Positions 1-6,827 of a stretch of DNA of 10,817 nt are shown one piece after another. Numbering within the stretch: position 1 is the first letter of the stretch; each line of letters starts with the position of its first letter. The position numbers were made by a program, and so were the translations under genes. Source of the DNA: an uncultured Collinsella sp. (GTDB lineage: Bacteria; Actinomycetota; Coriobacteriia; Coriobacteriales; Coriobacteriaceae); contig USLO01000051.1 of the NCBI GenBank assembly GCA_900555515.1, forward strand, positions 1 to 10,817, written 5' to 3'. Below the pieces are notes generated by a model that was given only the letters and a program-made list of their open reading frames with translations, ran no database searches and was not told where the DNA came from.

Positions 1-27
1 TCCACCCTATCCTAGGAGGTATGAAGC

Positions 28-951
28 ATGCTCATTGCATTGCAGGGCGCCGTTTCGCAGGGCGTCCTCTGGGGCATTATGGTGCTTGGCGTGTTTATCA
101 CGTTCCGCTTGCTCGACATCCCCGATATGACCTGCGACGGCAGCTTTGCCCTCGGCGGCTGTGTCTGCGCCGTGCTCATCGTCAATAACAACGTCGACCC
201 GCTGTTCGCCGTGCTGGCCGGTATGTGCGCCGGCGCCATCGCGGGCGCCGTCACGGGCATTTTGACCACCGTCTTTGAGATTCCTGCGATCCTCGCCGGA
301 ATCCTCACCCAGATCAGCCTGTGGTCCATCAACCTGCGCATCATGGGCAAGTCCAATACGCCCATTCTTGCCAAGGGCACCGTGTTCTCCGCCGTCAGCA
401 ATATGACCGGTCTGCCGCAGTCCACCGTTGCCATCATCTTGGGCATCCTGCTCGCCGTGGCTATCGTTGCCATCCTGTATTGGTTCTTTGGCACCGAGAT
501 CGGCTCGGCGCTGCGCGCCACCGGCAACAACGAGTACATGATCCGCGCTCTGGGCGTCAACACCAACTCCACCAAGATGATCGCCCTCGTGCTCTCCAAC
601 GCCCTCATCGGCCTTTCGGGCGCGCTCATCTGCCAGAGCCAAAAGTATGCCGACATTGGTATGGGCACCGGTGCCATCGTTATCGGTCTTGCCGCCATTG
701 TTATCGGCGAGGTGCTCGGCCGTCTGCTTCCCGGCGGCCTCACGCAGTTTAGCGTCCGTCTTGCCTCCGCCGTCTTTGGCTCCGTGGTGTACTTCCTTAT
801 CCGCGCCATCGTGCTGCAGTTGGGCATGGACGCCAACGACATGAAGCTGCTCTCCGCCGTGATTGTCGCTGTGGCCCTGTGCGTGCCCGTGGTTTGGGAG
901 CGCTATAAGCTCCGCAGCTCCTACACGAAGGGGGATGAGGCAGATGCTTAA
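28..951 (+). CDS. ABC transporter permease, BPD_transp_2 / TrpY-like family
   Basis: This 307-residue, very hydrophobic protein has about eight membrane segments and is the membrane channel of an ABC importer. Stretches such as DIPDMTCDGSFALGG near residue 30 and LAGILTQISLWSINLRIMGK near residue 95 resemble the COG4120 permeases that work with a PF04392-type lipoprotein. The characterised relative I can name is the streptococcal TrpXYZ tryptophan system; the substrate here cannot be told from sequence. The ATG at 28 is chosen because AGGAGGT lies at 15-21, seven bases upstream. The ATPase gene overlaps its last eight bases, so the two are translationally coupled. The binding-protein gene expected in this operon would lie just left of the window; bases 1-27 hold only the ribosome-binding site. 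Confidence 0.88.
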   Translation: MLIALQGAVSQGVLWGIMVLGVFITFRLLDIPDMTCDGSFALGGCVCAVLIVNNNVDPLFAVLAGMCAGAIAGAVTGILTTVFEIPAILAGILTQISLWSINLRIMGKSNTPILAKGTVFSAVSNMTGLPQSTVAIILGILLAVAIVAILYWFFGTEIGSALRATGNNEYMIRALGVNTNSTKMIALVLSNALIGLSGALICQSQKYADIGMGTGAIVIGLAAIVIGEVLGRLLPGGLTQFSVRLASAVFGSVVYFLIRAIVLQLGMDANDMKLLSAVIVAVALCVPVVWERYKLRSSYTKGDEADA

Positions 952-1738
952 GCTCTCGCACGTCAAGAAGACCTTTAACAAGGGCACCGTCACCGAGAAG
1001 CGCGCGCTCACCGGCGTCGACCTCACCCTAAATGACGGCGACTTTGTAACCGTGATCGGCGGCAACGGCGCCGGCAAGTCCACGCTGCTCAACATGATCG
1101 CCGGCGTGTACCCGCTCGATTCGGGCGTTATTGAGCTCGACGGCACCGACATCTCGCGCCTGAGCGAGTCGCAGCGCGCTAAGTACCTGGGCCGCGTGTT
1201 TCAGGACCCCATGCGCGGTACCGCTGCCGACATGCAGATCGCCGAGAACCTGGCCCTCGCCAAGCGTCGCGGCCAGCGTCGCGGCCTTTCGTGGGGCGTC
1301 ACCAAGGCCGAGAAAGATGAGTACGTCGAGCTGCTCAAGCGCCTGGACCTTGGTCTGGACACGCGTCTCAACGCCAAGGTCGGCCTGCTCTCGGGTGGCC
1401 AGCGCCAGGCACTCACCCTGCTGATGGCCACGCTCACCAGGCCGCGCCTGCTGCTGCTCGACGAGCACACCGCGGCCCTCGACCCCAAGACGGCCTCTAA
1501 GGTGCTCAACCTGACCGAGGAGATCGTCGACGAGAACCACCTGACCACGCTCATGGTCACGCACAACATGAACGACGCCATCCGTCTGGGCAACCGTCTG
1601 ATCATGATGCACGAAGGCCACGTGATCTACGACGTGGCGGGCAATGAGAAGAAGTCGCTCACCGTAGCCGACCTGCTGCAGAAGTTCGAGGAGGTCTCGG
1701 GCGGCGAGCTCGCCAACGACCGCATGCTGCTGAGCTAA
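944..1738 (+). CDS. ABC transporter ATP-binding protein, TrpZ-like
   Basis: This 264-residue cytoplasmic ATPase powers the permease encoded just upstream. All the ABC signatures are present: Walker A GGNGAGKST at residues 39-47, the signature LSGGQRQ at 149-155, Walker B LLLLDEH with D173 and E174, and the switch histidine H207 in MVTHN. The reading frame is open upstream to 863, but ATG 944 is the right start: the protein then begins MLKLSHVKKTF like other ABC ATPases, a GGGGATGAGG purine-rich site lies just upstream, and the overlap with the permease stop is only eight bases. The family (COG1101) is normally paired with COG4120 permeases, which fits. The C-terminal 50 residues after the H-loop are ordinary for the family. 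A hairpin begins in the stop codon. Confidence 0.9.
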   Translation: MLKLSHVKKTFNKGTVTEKRALTGVDLTLNDGDFVTVIGGNGAGKSTLLNMIAGVYPLDSGVIELDGTDISRLSESQRAKYLGRVFQDPMRGTAADMQIAENLALAKRRGQRRGLSWGVTKAEKDEYVELLKRLDLGLDTRLNAKVGLLSGGQRQALTLLMATLTRPRLLLLDEHTAALDPKTASKVLNLTEEIVDENHLTTLMVTHNMNDAIRLGNRLIMMHEGHVIYDVAGNEKKSLTVADLLQKFEEVSGGELANDRMLLS

Positions 1739-1777
1739 AACCTGCCAAAAAGGGACAGGTTTATTTTGGTAGGTTTT
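1737..1777 (+). terminator. Stop-codon-linked hairpin, copy A, GGGACAG loop
   Basis: A 14-base left arm (1737-1750) pairs with 1764-1777 with a single G-U wobble. The 13-base loop starts AGGGACAGG. The left arm begins with the last two bases of the ATPase stop codon and the right arm ends in TTTT, so it would work as an intrinsic terminator. It belongs to the same family as the hairpins at 1793-1832, 4817-4855 and 7533-7571. Confidence 0.7.
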
Positions 1778-1792
1778 ATCTGCGCAAACGTC

Positions 1793-1832
1793 AAAACCGC
1801 CGCAAAGGGACAGACGCCCTTGCGGCGGTTTT
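1793..1832 (+). terminator. Hairpin copy B, GGGACAG loop, tandem with copy A
   Basis: A perfect 13-base stem joins 1793-1805 to 1820-1832, with the loop AGGGACAGACGCCC and a TTTT end. It follows copy A after 15 bases and shares the AAAACC outer stem and AGGGACAG loop start, but the middle of the stem differs with matching changes on both arms. It lies between the ABC genes and the nucleotidase gene and is probably a second terminator or a second copy of a small repeat. Confidence 0.65.
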
Positions 1833-1840
1833 CGCATATT

Positions 1841-1875
1841 ATGTCGATAATCCGACATTCAACCAGATATTCTGG
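1841..1875. promoter_or_regulatory. Two adjacent inverted repeats upstream of the nucleotidase gene
   Basis: ATGTCG at 1841-1846 is mirrored by CGACAT at 1853-1858 around a six-base centre. CCAGA at 1863-1867 is mirrored by TCTGG at 1871-1875 around TAT. They lie 22 to 56 bases before the ATG at 1897, where operators or a structured leader would sit. GATAAT at 1846-1851 resembles a -10 box, but no convincing -35 box is seen. The regulatory role is inference. Confidence 0.3.
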
Positions 1876-1896
1876 CTAAGGACTAAGGAAACTGCC

Positions 1897-3921
1897 ATGA
1901 AAAGACTCCCCCGCCTTGCGTTGGCCGCCGCGTTGTTTGCCGGCGCGCTCGCAGGCATCCCAAGCCTCGCTTTCGCGGGGAACCTGCCCGCCGCTATTGA
2001 CGGCTCTGTGACCGTCATGCACACCAACGACATCCACGGCAGCTACAAGTACAGCTACAACGAAAGCAAGGGCACTGGCACTGTGGGCTTTGACGGACTG
2101 GCGGTTCTCTATAGCGCCCAGGGCAACGCCCCCGATCTTTTGCTCGATGCGGGCGACACCTTCCACGGACAGTCCTTCGCCACCATGAGCGAGGGCAAGA
2201 GCATCGCCGAGCTCATGGACACCTTCTATGCCGACGGCTACGACGCGACCACGCCAGGTAACCACGACTGGAGCTACGGCGCGGACAAACTCCGCACCAT
2301 GACCGGCTACAGCACCACTGGCACGCCCTTCGCCATGCTCTGCGCGAACGCAAAGTCTACGAGCGGCGTATGGAGCTCGAGCATCACGAAGACGCTCGAT
2401 CGCACCTGGGAGGATAGCGAAGATCACTCCACATTCGACTACAAAATCAAGGTCGGCGTCGTGGGCGCCATGGATGAGTCGCTGGGATCCTCGCTGCGCG
2501 CGGACCTGGTCGCGGGTACGTCGTTCTCGGGTGCCGCGAACGCCATCAATACCGAGGCAGAGCAGCTGCGCAAGGAGGGCTGCGATGTTGTTGTGTGTAT
2601 CGCGCACACGCTCGACGCCAAGACCTTTGCCACGCGACTCCGTGGCGTCGATGCCCTTATCGCAGGCCACGAGCACATCAACCTTAACGAGAAGGTGACG
2701 GGAGCCGACGGCAAGACAATCCACGTTGTCGAGGCGGGCAGTGCCTTTGCCGAGGTGGGACTGCTTTCCATTCCGTACAAGTACGACACGAATGGCACCG
2801 AGACGACCGACGATGACACGGTCACGGTCCCTGCAGACGACAGCAACGAGAAGCTCTACACCGCCAAGAACGTCAACGACCTTTTGGCAGACCCCGACAA
2901 GGGCTCCGACTACCAGAGCCTCCTTGAAGCCGTCCGCAACAAAATCAAGCCGCTCGACGAGGACTTTGAAAACGAATCGAACAAGGTGCTCGGCACATCC
3001 ACCGCCAACTATTTCTACGGCGAGGACGCTGCAGGCACGCATGGCTGGGAAATGGTGCGCACCACCGATTTCCGCCCCAGCAAGGAGGGCGACACCACCA
3101 AGGCCCAGACCATCGGCCACGTGATTTGCGGCTCCTATCTTGCCCTGACGGGCGCGGACCTCGCTATCGAAAACGCCGGCGGCATCCGCGGCGGCATCGC
3201 GGCGGGCAACGTGACCGCCGGCAACGTCATCGCCATCTCGCCCTACGGCAACACCGTGGAGACCTGGACCATGACCGGCGCGGACTTCCTCGCAGCGCTC
3301 GAGCACTCGCTACAAATCAGCGACGAGTGCAATCACAGCTACGAGCTTCAGCAAGCCTACGTGGCGGCCGGTCACACCGAGCAGGAGGCGCAAGACACGT
3401 ACAAGTGGCGCGACGACTCCGGCAGTGTCCTTTCCTTCGGCGGCATCAACGTGACAATCGATTGGACGCAGTCCGAAAGCAAGCGCATCGTGAGTGCCAC
3501 GCTCACCAAAGACGGCAGCACGCTCGACCCCGCCAAGACCTATACCGTCGCCACCAACAACTACATCATCACCAACACGACCGACTTCCCCACCTTCGCA
3601 AACGCCACCAAGCACACCGAGTGGGGTACCTGCGAGTCAGCGCTGAGGGCGCTGATCGGGCAGAACAGCTGGGAGAGCAAGATGGCCTCGCTCGCGGGCA
3701 CCATCAGCTTTGGCTCCGCTGCCGTGGACCCCACGCCCACACCGGCCCCGACGCCTAAGCCCTCGCCTAAGACGGACACGACGACCACGAAGGTCATCAC
3801 CAAGAAGACGACCGGTAAGCTCGCTGCAACGGGAGACCGCACGCTGGCAGTAGTTGGCGCGTGCCTTATCGGCGGCATCATCGTCATCTTCCTCGGCATT
3901 ATCTGGAAGCGTCGACGCTAA
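1897..3921 (+). CDS. Secreted, wall-anchored 5'-nucleotidase / UshA-family phosphoesterase
   Basis: This 674-residue protein should hydrolyse nucleotides or nucleotide sugars outside the cell, feeding nucleoside and phosphate uptake. A signal peptide (KR start, hydrophobic core, AFA/G cleavage near residue 27) leads into a calcineurin-like domain with HTNDIHG (D45, H47), DAGDTFHG (D87), GNHDW (N122, H123), IAHT (H237) and GHEH (H258, H260), a full two-metal site. The C-terminal nucleotidase domain has ENAGGIRGG at 425-433 and SPYGN at 448-452. A proline-rich spacer (612-624) is followed by LAATGD (642-647), a membrane segment and KRRR: a sortase substrate tail of LAxTG type. Oddity: the usual GGDGF/Y substrate loop near the domain end is TTDFPTF here (561-567), so specificity may differ. 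Start ATG 1897 has AAGGAA upstream. It sits alone between hairpin copy B and a conventional terminator. Confidence 0.9.
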   Translation: MKRLPRLALAAALFAGALAGIPSLAFAGNLPAAIDGSVTVMHTNDIHGSYKYSYNESKGTGTVGFDGLAVLYSAQGNAPDLLLDAGDTFHGQSFATMSEGKSIAELMDTFYADGYDATTPGNHDWSYGADKLRTMTGYSTTGTPFAMLCANAKSTSGVWSSSITKTLDRTWEDSEDHSTFDYKIKVGVVGAMDESLGSSLRADLVAGTSFSGAANAINTEAEQLRKEGCDVVVCIAHTLDAKTFATRLRGVDALIAGHEHINLNEKVTGADGKTIHVVEAGSAFAEVGLLSIPYKYDTNGTETTDDDTVTVPADDSNEKLYTAKNVNDLLADPDKGSDYQSLLEAVRNKIKPLDEDFENESNKVLGTSTANYFYGEDAAGTHGWEMVRTTDFRPSKEGDTTKAQTIGHVICGSYLALTGADLAIENAGGIRGGIAAGNVTAGNVIAISPYGNTVETWTMTGADFLAALEHSLQISDECNHSYELQQAYVAAGHTEQEAQDTYKWRDDSGSVLSFGGINVTIDWTQSESKRIVSATLTKDGSTLDPAKTYTVATNNYIITNTTDFPTFANATKHTEWGTCESALRALIGQNSWESKMASLAGTISFGSAAVDPTPTPAPTPKPSPKTDTTTTKVITKKTTGKLAATGDRTLAVVGACLIGGIIVIFLGIIWKRRR

Positions 3922-3972
3922 GCTACACCGCCGGGCCTTGCAGCCCCGCCGCGTAAACCTTATATCGAGCAC

Positions 3973-4007
3973 AGAAGCCCGTCCGAATTTGATCGGACGG
4001 GCTTCTT
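3973..4007 (+). terminator. Intrinsic terminator after the nucleotidase gene
   Basis: A perfect 14-base stem (3973-3986 with 3993-4006) encloses a six-base loop and ends in TTCTT. It lies 51 bases after the nucleotidase stop and just before the channel gene's leader. It lacks the GGACA loop of the hairpins found elsewhere on this strand. Confidence 0.85.
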
Positions 4008-4011
4008 GGTG

Positions 4012-4023
4012 GGTATCATGGTT
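4012..4023 (+). promoter_or_regulatory. Candidate -10 element before the channel gene (GGTATCATGGTT)
   Basis: GGTATCATGGTT holds TATCAT, five of six matches to a -10 box, 31 bases before the channel's ATG. The same 12-base string with one change (GGTACCATGGTT) occurs at 4864-4875 before the next gene. A clear -35 box is lacking (TTGATC at 3989 gives a 19-base spacer), so this is tentative. Confidence 0.3.
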
Positions 4024-4050
4024 GGACGATCATTAGGAGGTTTTCCCTAC

Positions 4051-4818
4051 ATGGAATTGTTTGAGCCGATTCTTCATTTCTTTGAGCAACGGTGGGTCCA
4101 CAACATCATCTGGGCCGTCATCTTGGCGATAGGCACCGCCGTCGCCGCCAAGGTCGTATCCAAGACCCTGAACCATCTGCTTAACCGAGACGATAACCCG
4201 CTTCCGGCATCGAGTATCTTCATCAACATCGCGCGCGCCGTCATCTGGATGATTGGCGGCAGCTTTATCCTCGACAACTGCTTTGGCATTAACGCAAACG
4301 CGCTCGTCGCCGCTCTTGGCGTCGGCGGCATCGCCATCTCGCTCGGCTTTCAGGACACGCTGTCAAACCTTATCGGCGGCATGCAAGTGACCTTTATGGG
4401 CATCATCAAGCCCGGCGACAATATCGAGGTCGGCGGTGTGTCGGGCGTGGTCCAAGACATCACTTGGCGCCATACAACGATTGAGGATGCCTGTGGACAG
4501 ACCATCATTGTGCCCAACTCCAACATCTCCAAGAACACGCTCGTGCATTTGATGCCCTTTGGACGCGTGGCCGTGCCCGTTGCCGTAAAGGACACGTCTA
4601 AGTGGGCTTCCCTTGACGCGCTGGCAGACGAGCTCACGAGCGCAACCAAGGCCGCCGTGCTTCCCATCTCGGGCTTTGACAAGGAGCCCTACGTACTCTT
4701 TAGCGAAATCGGCGACTTTGGCATCAAAGGAAAGATCATCTTTATCGTCAGCGACGACAGCACTACTTTCACGGCAGCCGACGCCTGCATCCGCGCCATC
4801 GCCCCCATCATCGCCTAA
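4051..4818 (+). CDS. Small-conductance mechanosensitive channel, MscS family
   Basis: This 255-residue membrane protein opens under membrane tension and releases solutes during osmotic downshock. Residues about 17-40 and 52-75 form two membrane segments. The pore-lining third helix (83-110) carries the alternating Gly/Ala pattern ALGVGGIAISLGFQDTLSN typical of MscS TM3. It is followed by the beta domain (KPGDNIEVGGVSGVVQDI, IIVPNSNI) and an alpha/beta tail, as in the MscS vestibule. It is slightly shorter than E. coli MscS (286). The frame is open upstream to 4006, but ATG 4051 is chosen because AGGAGG at 4035-4040 is ideally spaced and the upstream codons overlap a terminator. It appears monocistronic: a conventional terminator precedes it and hairpin copy C begins in its stop codon. 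Confidence 0.92.
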   Translation: MELFEPILHFFEQRWVHNIIWAVILAIGTAVAAKVVSKTLNHLLNRDDNPLPASSIFINIARAVIWMIGGSFILDNCFGINANALVAALGVGGIAISLGFQDTLSNLIGGMQVTFMGIIKPGDNIEVGGVSGVVQDITWRHTTIEDACGQTIIVPNSNISKNTLVHLMPFGRVAVPVAVKDTSKWASLDALADELTSATKAAVLPISGFDKEPYVLFSEIGDFGIKGKIIFIVSDDSTTFTAADACIRAIAPIIA

Positions 4819-4855
4819 ACCACCGCAAAGGGGACAGGCATCTTTGTAGTGGTTT
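4817..4855 (+). terminator. Stop-codon-linked hairpin, copy C, GGGGACAG loop
   Basis: The left arm at 4817-4830 starts in the channel's TAA and pairs with 4842-4855 in a 14-base stem with one mismatch and one G-U pair. The loop GGGACAGGCAT follows AAAG. The right side ends TTTTC. It is the same family as copies A, B and D and is likely the terminator of the channel gene. Confidence 0.65.
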
Positions 4856-4863
4856 TCATTCGT

Positions 4864-4875
4864 GGTACCATGGTT
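4864..4875 (+). promoter_or_regulatory. Candidate -10 element before the BMP-like gene (GGTACCATGGTT)
   Basis: This 12-base string matches 11 of 12 bases of the one at 4012-4023 and lies in an equivalent place: just after a hairpin and 35 bases before an ATG. TACCAT would be the -10 box. No strong -35 box is visible, so the promoter call is tentative. Confidence 0.3.
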
Positions 4876-4910
4876 CATATAGTTGTTTAAACGACTAAGG
4901 GAGCAACATC

Positions 4911-6827
4911 ATGGAAGAGGCCTATCGTCAAGCACGCAAGCGCGGCGAGCAAGGACGTCGACGCGCTATTAGCCAAAGCGAGCATCCATACCTTACGGAC
5001 CTCGATAGCTTGGTTGCTCAGCTCCCCTTAGGTCAGCGAGAGAATGTCGGCCTAAGGGATATTCCGCTCGAAATGGTCGTCGGCACGGTCACCAAAGGCC
5101 GTCAGTCCGCCTTTTCGTGTAACTTTATGCCACTGCTTCCGTTTAACACCGAGTTTGCCCGCAAGTGGTCCAACCTCTACGACATCCAGGTAACCGAGGG
5201 CTATCGCGACCCCATCATCGTCACCGAGTTTATGCATCGGTTCTATGTCCAGGAAGGCAACAAACGCGTCAGTGTCCTCAAATTCCTAGACGCCCCGACG
5301 GTTTCGGCCAAGGTCACCCGTCTCTACCCCGGCACATGGGATTCCGTCGAAAGCCGCCTGTACGGTGAGTTCTACGCGTTTTGGCGCGTCTGCCCCCTAT
5401 ACGAGATCGAGTTCTCGCGTGAGGGAAGCTACGAAATGCTCGCCAAGATGCTCGGTCAGAACCTTATCGAAAAATGGCCGCAGAAAAAGGTCGACTACCT
5501 GCACCACACCTTCCTGCTCTTTAAGCGCGCCTATCTTCGCGCAGGCGGCGATCACCTGGACATTACGCCCGCCGACGCCATGCTCGTGTACCTCAATGTG
5601 TACAACCAGGACCGCCTGCTGGATACGCCGACGGATATCGTCGTAAACCGCCTGTGCAAGATCTGGCGCGAGCTGGTCATTGCCGGCAAAAATGACGAGG
5701 ACAAGGTCGATCTTGTCGAAGCACCGAGCGTCGACGAGGAAGAAACGCCCGCCAAGTCCACCGCTGGCGTGCTCAACTTCTTTATGGGCAAGACCGTCTA
5801 CTCGACGGTCAACCCCCTGCGCATCGCCTTTATCCATGAGTTCCCCTGTGCGACGTCGAGCTGGGACAGCCTGCACGACCAAGGGCGTCAGTATCTCGAT
5901 GAGCACTTTGGCGGTATCGTGCGCACCGAGGCGTTCGAGGACTGTCACGATCCGGATGTGTTCTACGCCGCCGTGGAAACGGCTGTCAAACATGGAGCAA
6001 ACGTCATTTTCTCAACCTCGCACCGCCTGATGGAATACACGCTCAGGGCTGCCGTTGAGTATCCCCGGGTTCGGTTCCTCAACTGCTCTATCGGCCTTCC
6101 CCATCAAAGCGTCCGTTCGTACTTTGGCAAGATGTACGAGGCCAAGTTTCTGCTGGGCGCCCTTGCGGCCAGCATGGCGGACAACCACCGCATCGGTTAC
6201 CACGCGTCGGTCTTCGCCTCGGGCGCACTCAGCGAGATCAACGCCTTTGCGATTGGCGCCTCGCTGCTCGACCCGCGCGCGCAAATTATCCTGACCTGGG
6301 GTGATGTGCCCGCTGGAGGTCTCGCCGAGGCCATGTGCCGCGAAGGCGTGAGCGTCATGACCGGCGCCGATATGTCAAAGTCGCTGGAAGATCCCACCGC
6401 CTACGGGCTTCACCGCTTGGTCGATGGCAAGGTTACCGGCATCGCCATGCCCGTCTGGAACTGGGGGCGCTACTACGAGCTTATCGTGAAAAGCCTTCTG
6501 CACGGCACATGGGACGAGACCAGCGACGACAACCAAGTGCGCGCCGTCAACTACTGGTATGGCATGAGCTCCGGCGTTATCGACATCCGTTACGCTCCGG
6601 GCCTACCCTACCAAACGCGCAAACTCGTGCAGTTGCTCCGCAACGGCATTGTTGAGGGATCCATCAACCCCTTTGGCGGCGAGCTCCACAGCCAGAACGG
6701 CGTGGTACAGATCGAAGGCTTCCCTCCGCTGCCGAGCACGCAGATTGTCGAGATGAATTGGCTGGCGGACAACGTGGTAGGCACCATTCCGCAGCTCGAC
6801 GATGAGCCGAAAGTCCCTGCCCTATGA
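4911..6827 (+). CDS. ParB-like / BMP (Med)-type ligand-binding fusion protein, cytoplasmic
   Basis: The protein is 638 residues. Residues about 40-140 resemble a ParB/Srx-like nuclease-fold domain: an IPLEMVVGT segment at 51-59, then PIIVTEF and the EGNKRVSVLKFLDA stretch (E115, G116, N117, K118, R119), comparable to the ParB GERR box. Residues about 140-260 are helical. From NPLRIAFIH at 301 to about 570 it resembles BMP/Med periplasmic-binding folds (PF02608): it has an AVKHGANVIFSTS strand, SYFGKMYEAKFLLGALAASM and RIGYHASV (427-434). Unlike classical BMP lipoproteins there is no signal peptide or lipobox, so it should be cytoplasmic, and it may sense a nucleoside-like ligand; that role is inference. 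ATG 4911 follows AAGGGA by eight bases. Its stop overlaps the next start (ATGA), so it is coupled to the phosphoesterase. Databases would probably call it a BMP family ABC substrate-binding protein. Confidence 0.75.
   Translation: MEEAYRQARKRGEQGRRRAISQSEHPYLTDLDSLVAQLPLGQRENVGLRDIPLEMVVGTVTKGRQSAFSCNFMPLLPFNTEFARKWSNLYDIQVTEGYRDPIIVTEFMHRFYVQEGNKRVSVLKFLDAPTVSAKVTRLYPGTWDSVESRLYGEFYAFWRVCPLYEIEFSREGSYEMLAKMLGQNLIEKWPQKKVDYLHHTFLLFKRAYLRAGGDHLDITPADAMLVYLNVYNQDRLLDTPTDIVVNRLCKIWRELVIAGKNDEDKVDLVEAPSVDEEETPAKSTAGVLNFFMGKTVYSTVNPLRIAFIHEFPCATSSWDSLHDQGRQYLDEHFGGIVRTEAFEDCHDPDVFYAAVETAVKHGANVIFSTSHRLMEYTLRAAVEYPRVRFLNCSIGLPHQSVRSYFGKMYEAKFLLGALAASMADNHRIGYHASVFASGALSEINAFAIGASLLDPRAQIILTWGDVPAGGLAEAMCREGVSVMTGADMSKSLEDPTAYGLHRLVDGKVTGIAMPVWNWGRYYELIVKSLLHGTWDETSDDNQVRAVNYWYGMSSGVIDIRYAPGLPYQTRKLVQLLRNGIVEGSINPFGGELHSQNGVVQIEGFPPLPSTQIVEMNWLADNVVGTIPQLDDEPKVPAL

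Noticed and set aside
863..943. Longer N-terminus for the ABC ATPase
   Set aside because: It would overlap the permease by 89 bases and add 27 residues unlike the family; ATG 944 has a better site and family-like start.
7..1152. A 381-codon open frame on the - strand
   Set aside because: It is the shadow of the ABC permease and ATPase genes; the product is His/Gly/Asp-rich without a recognisable domain.
1737..1832. The hairpins as a CRISPR-like repeat array
   Set aside because: Only two units lie close together, they differ in stem sequence, and there is no regular spacer.
1876..3306. A 476-codon open frame on the - strand
   Set aside because: It lies opposite the nucleotidase, whose motifs and signal peptide are clear. 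High-GC codon use leaves the opposite strand open; the product is low-complexity (V, G, A, R-rich) with no known motif.
4006..4050. Upstream start for the MscS-like channel
   Set aside because: The segment overlaps the end of a terminator stem, and the AGGAGG at 4035-4040 points to ATG 4051.
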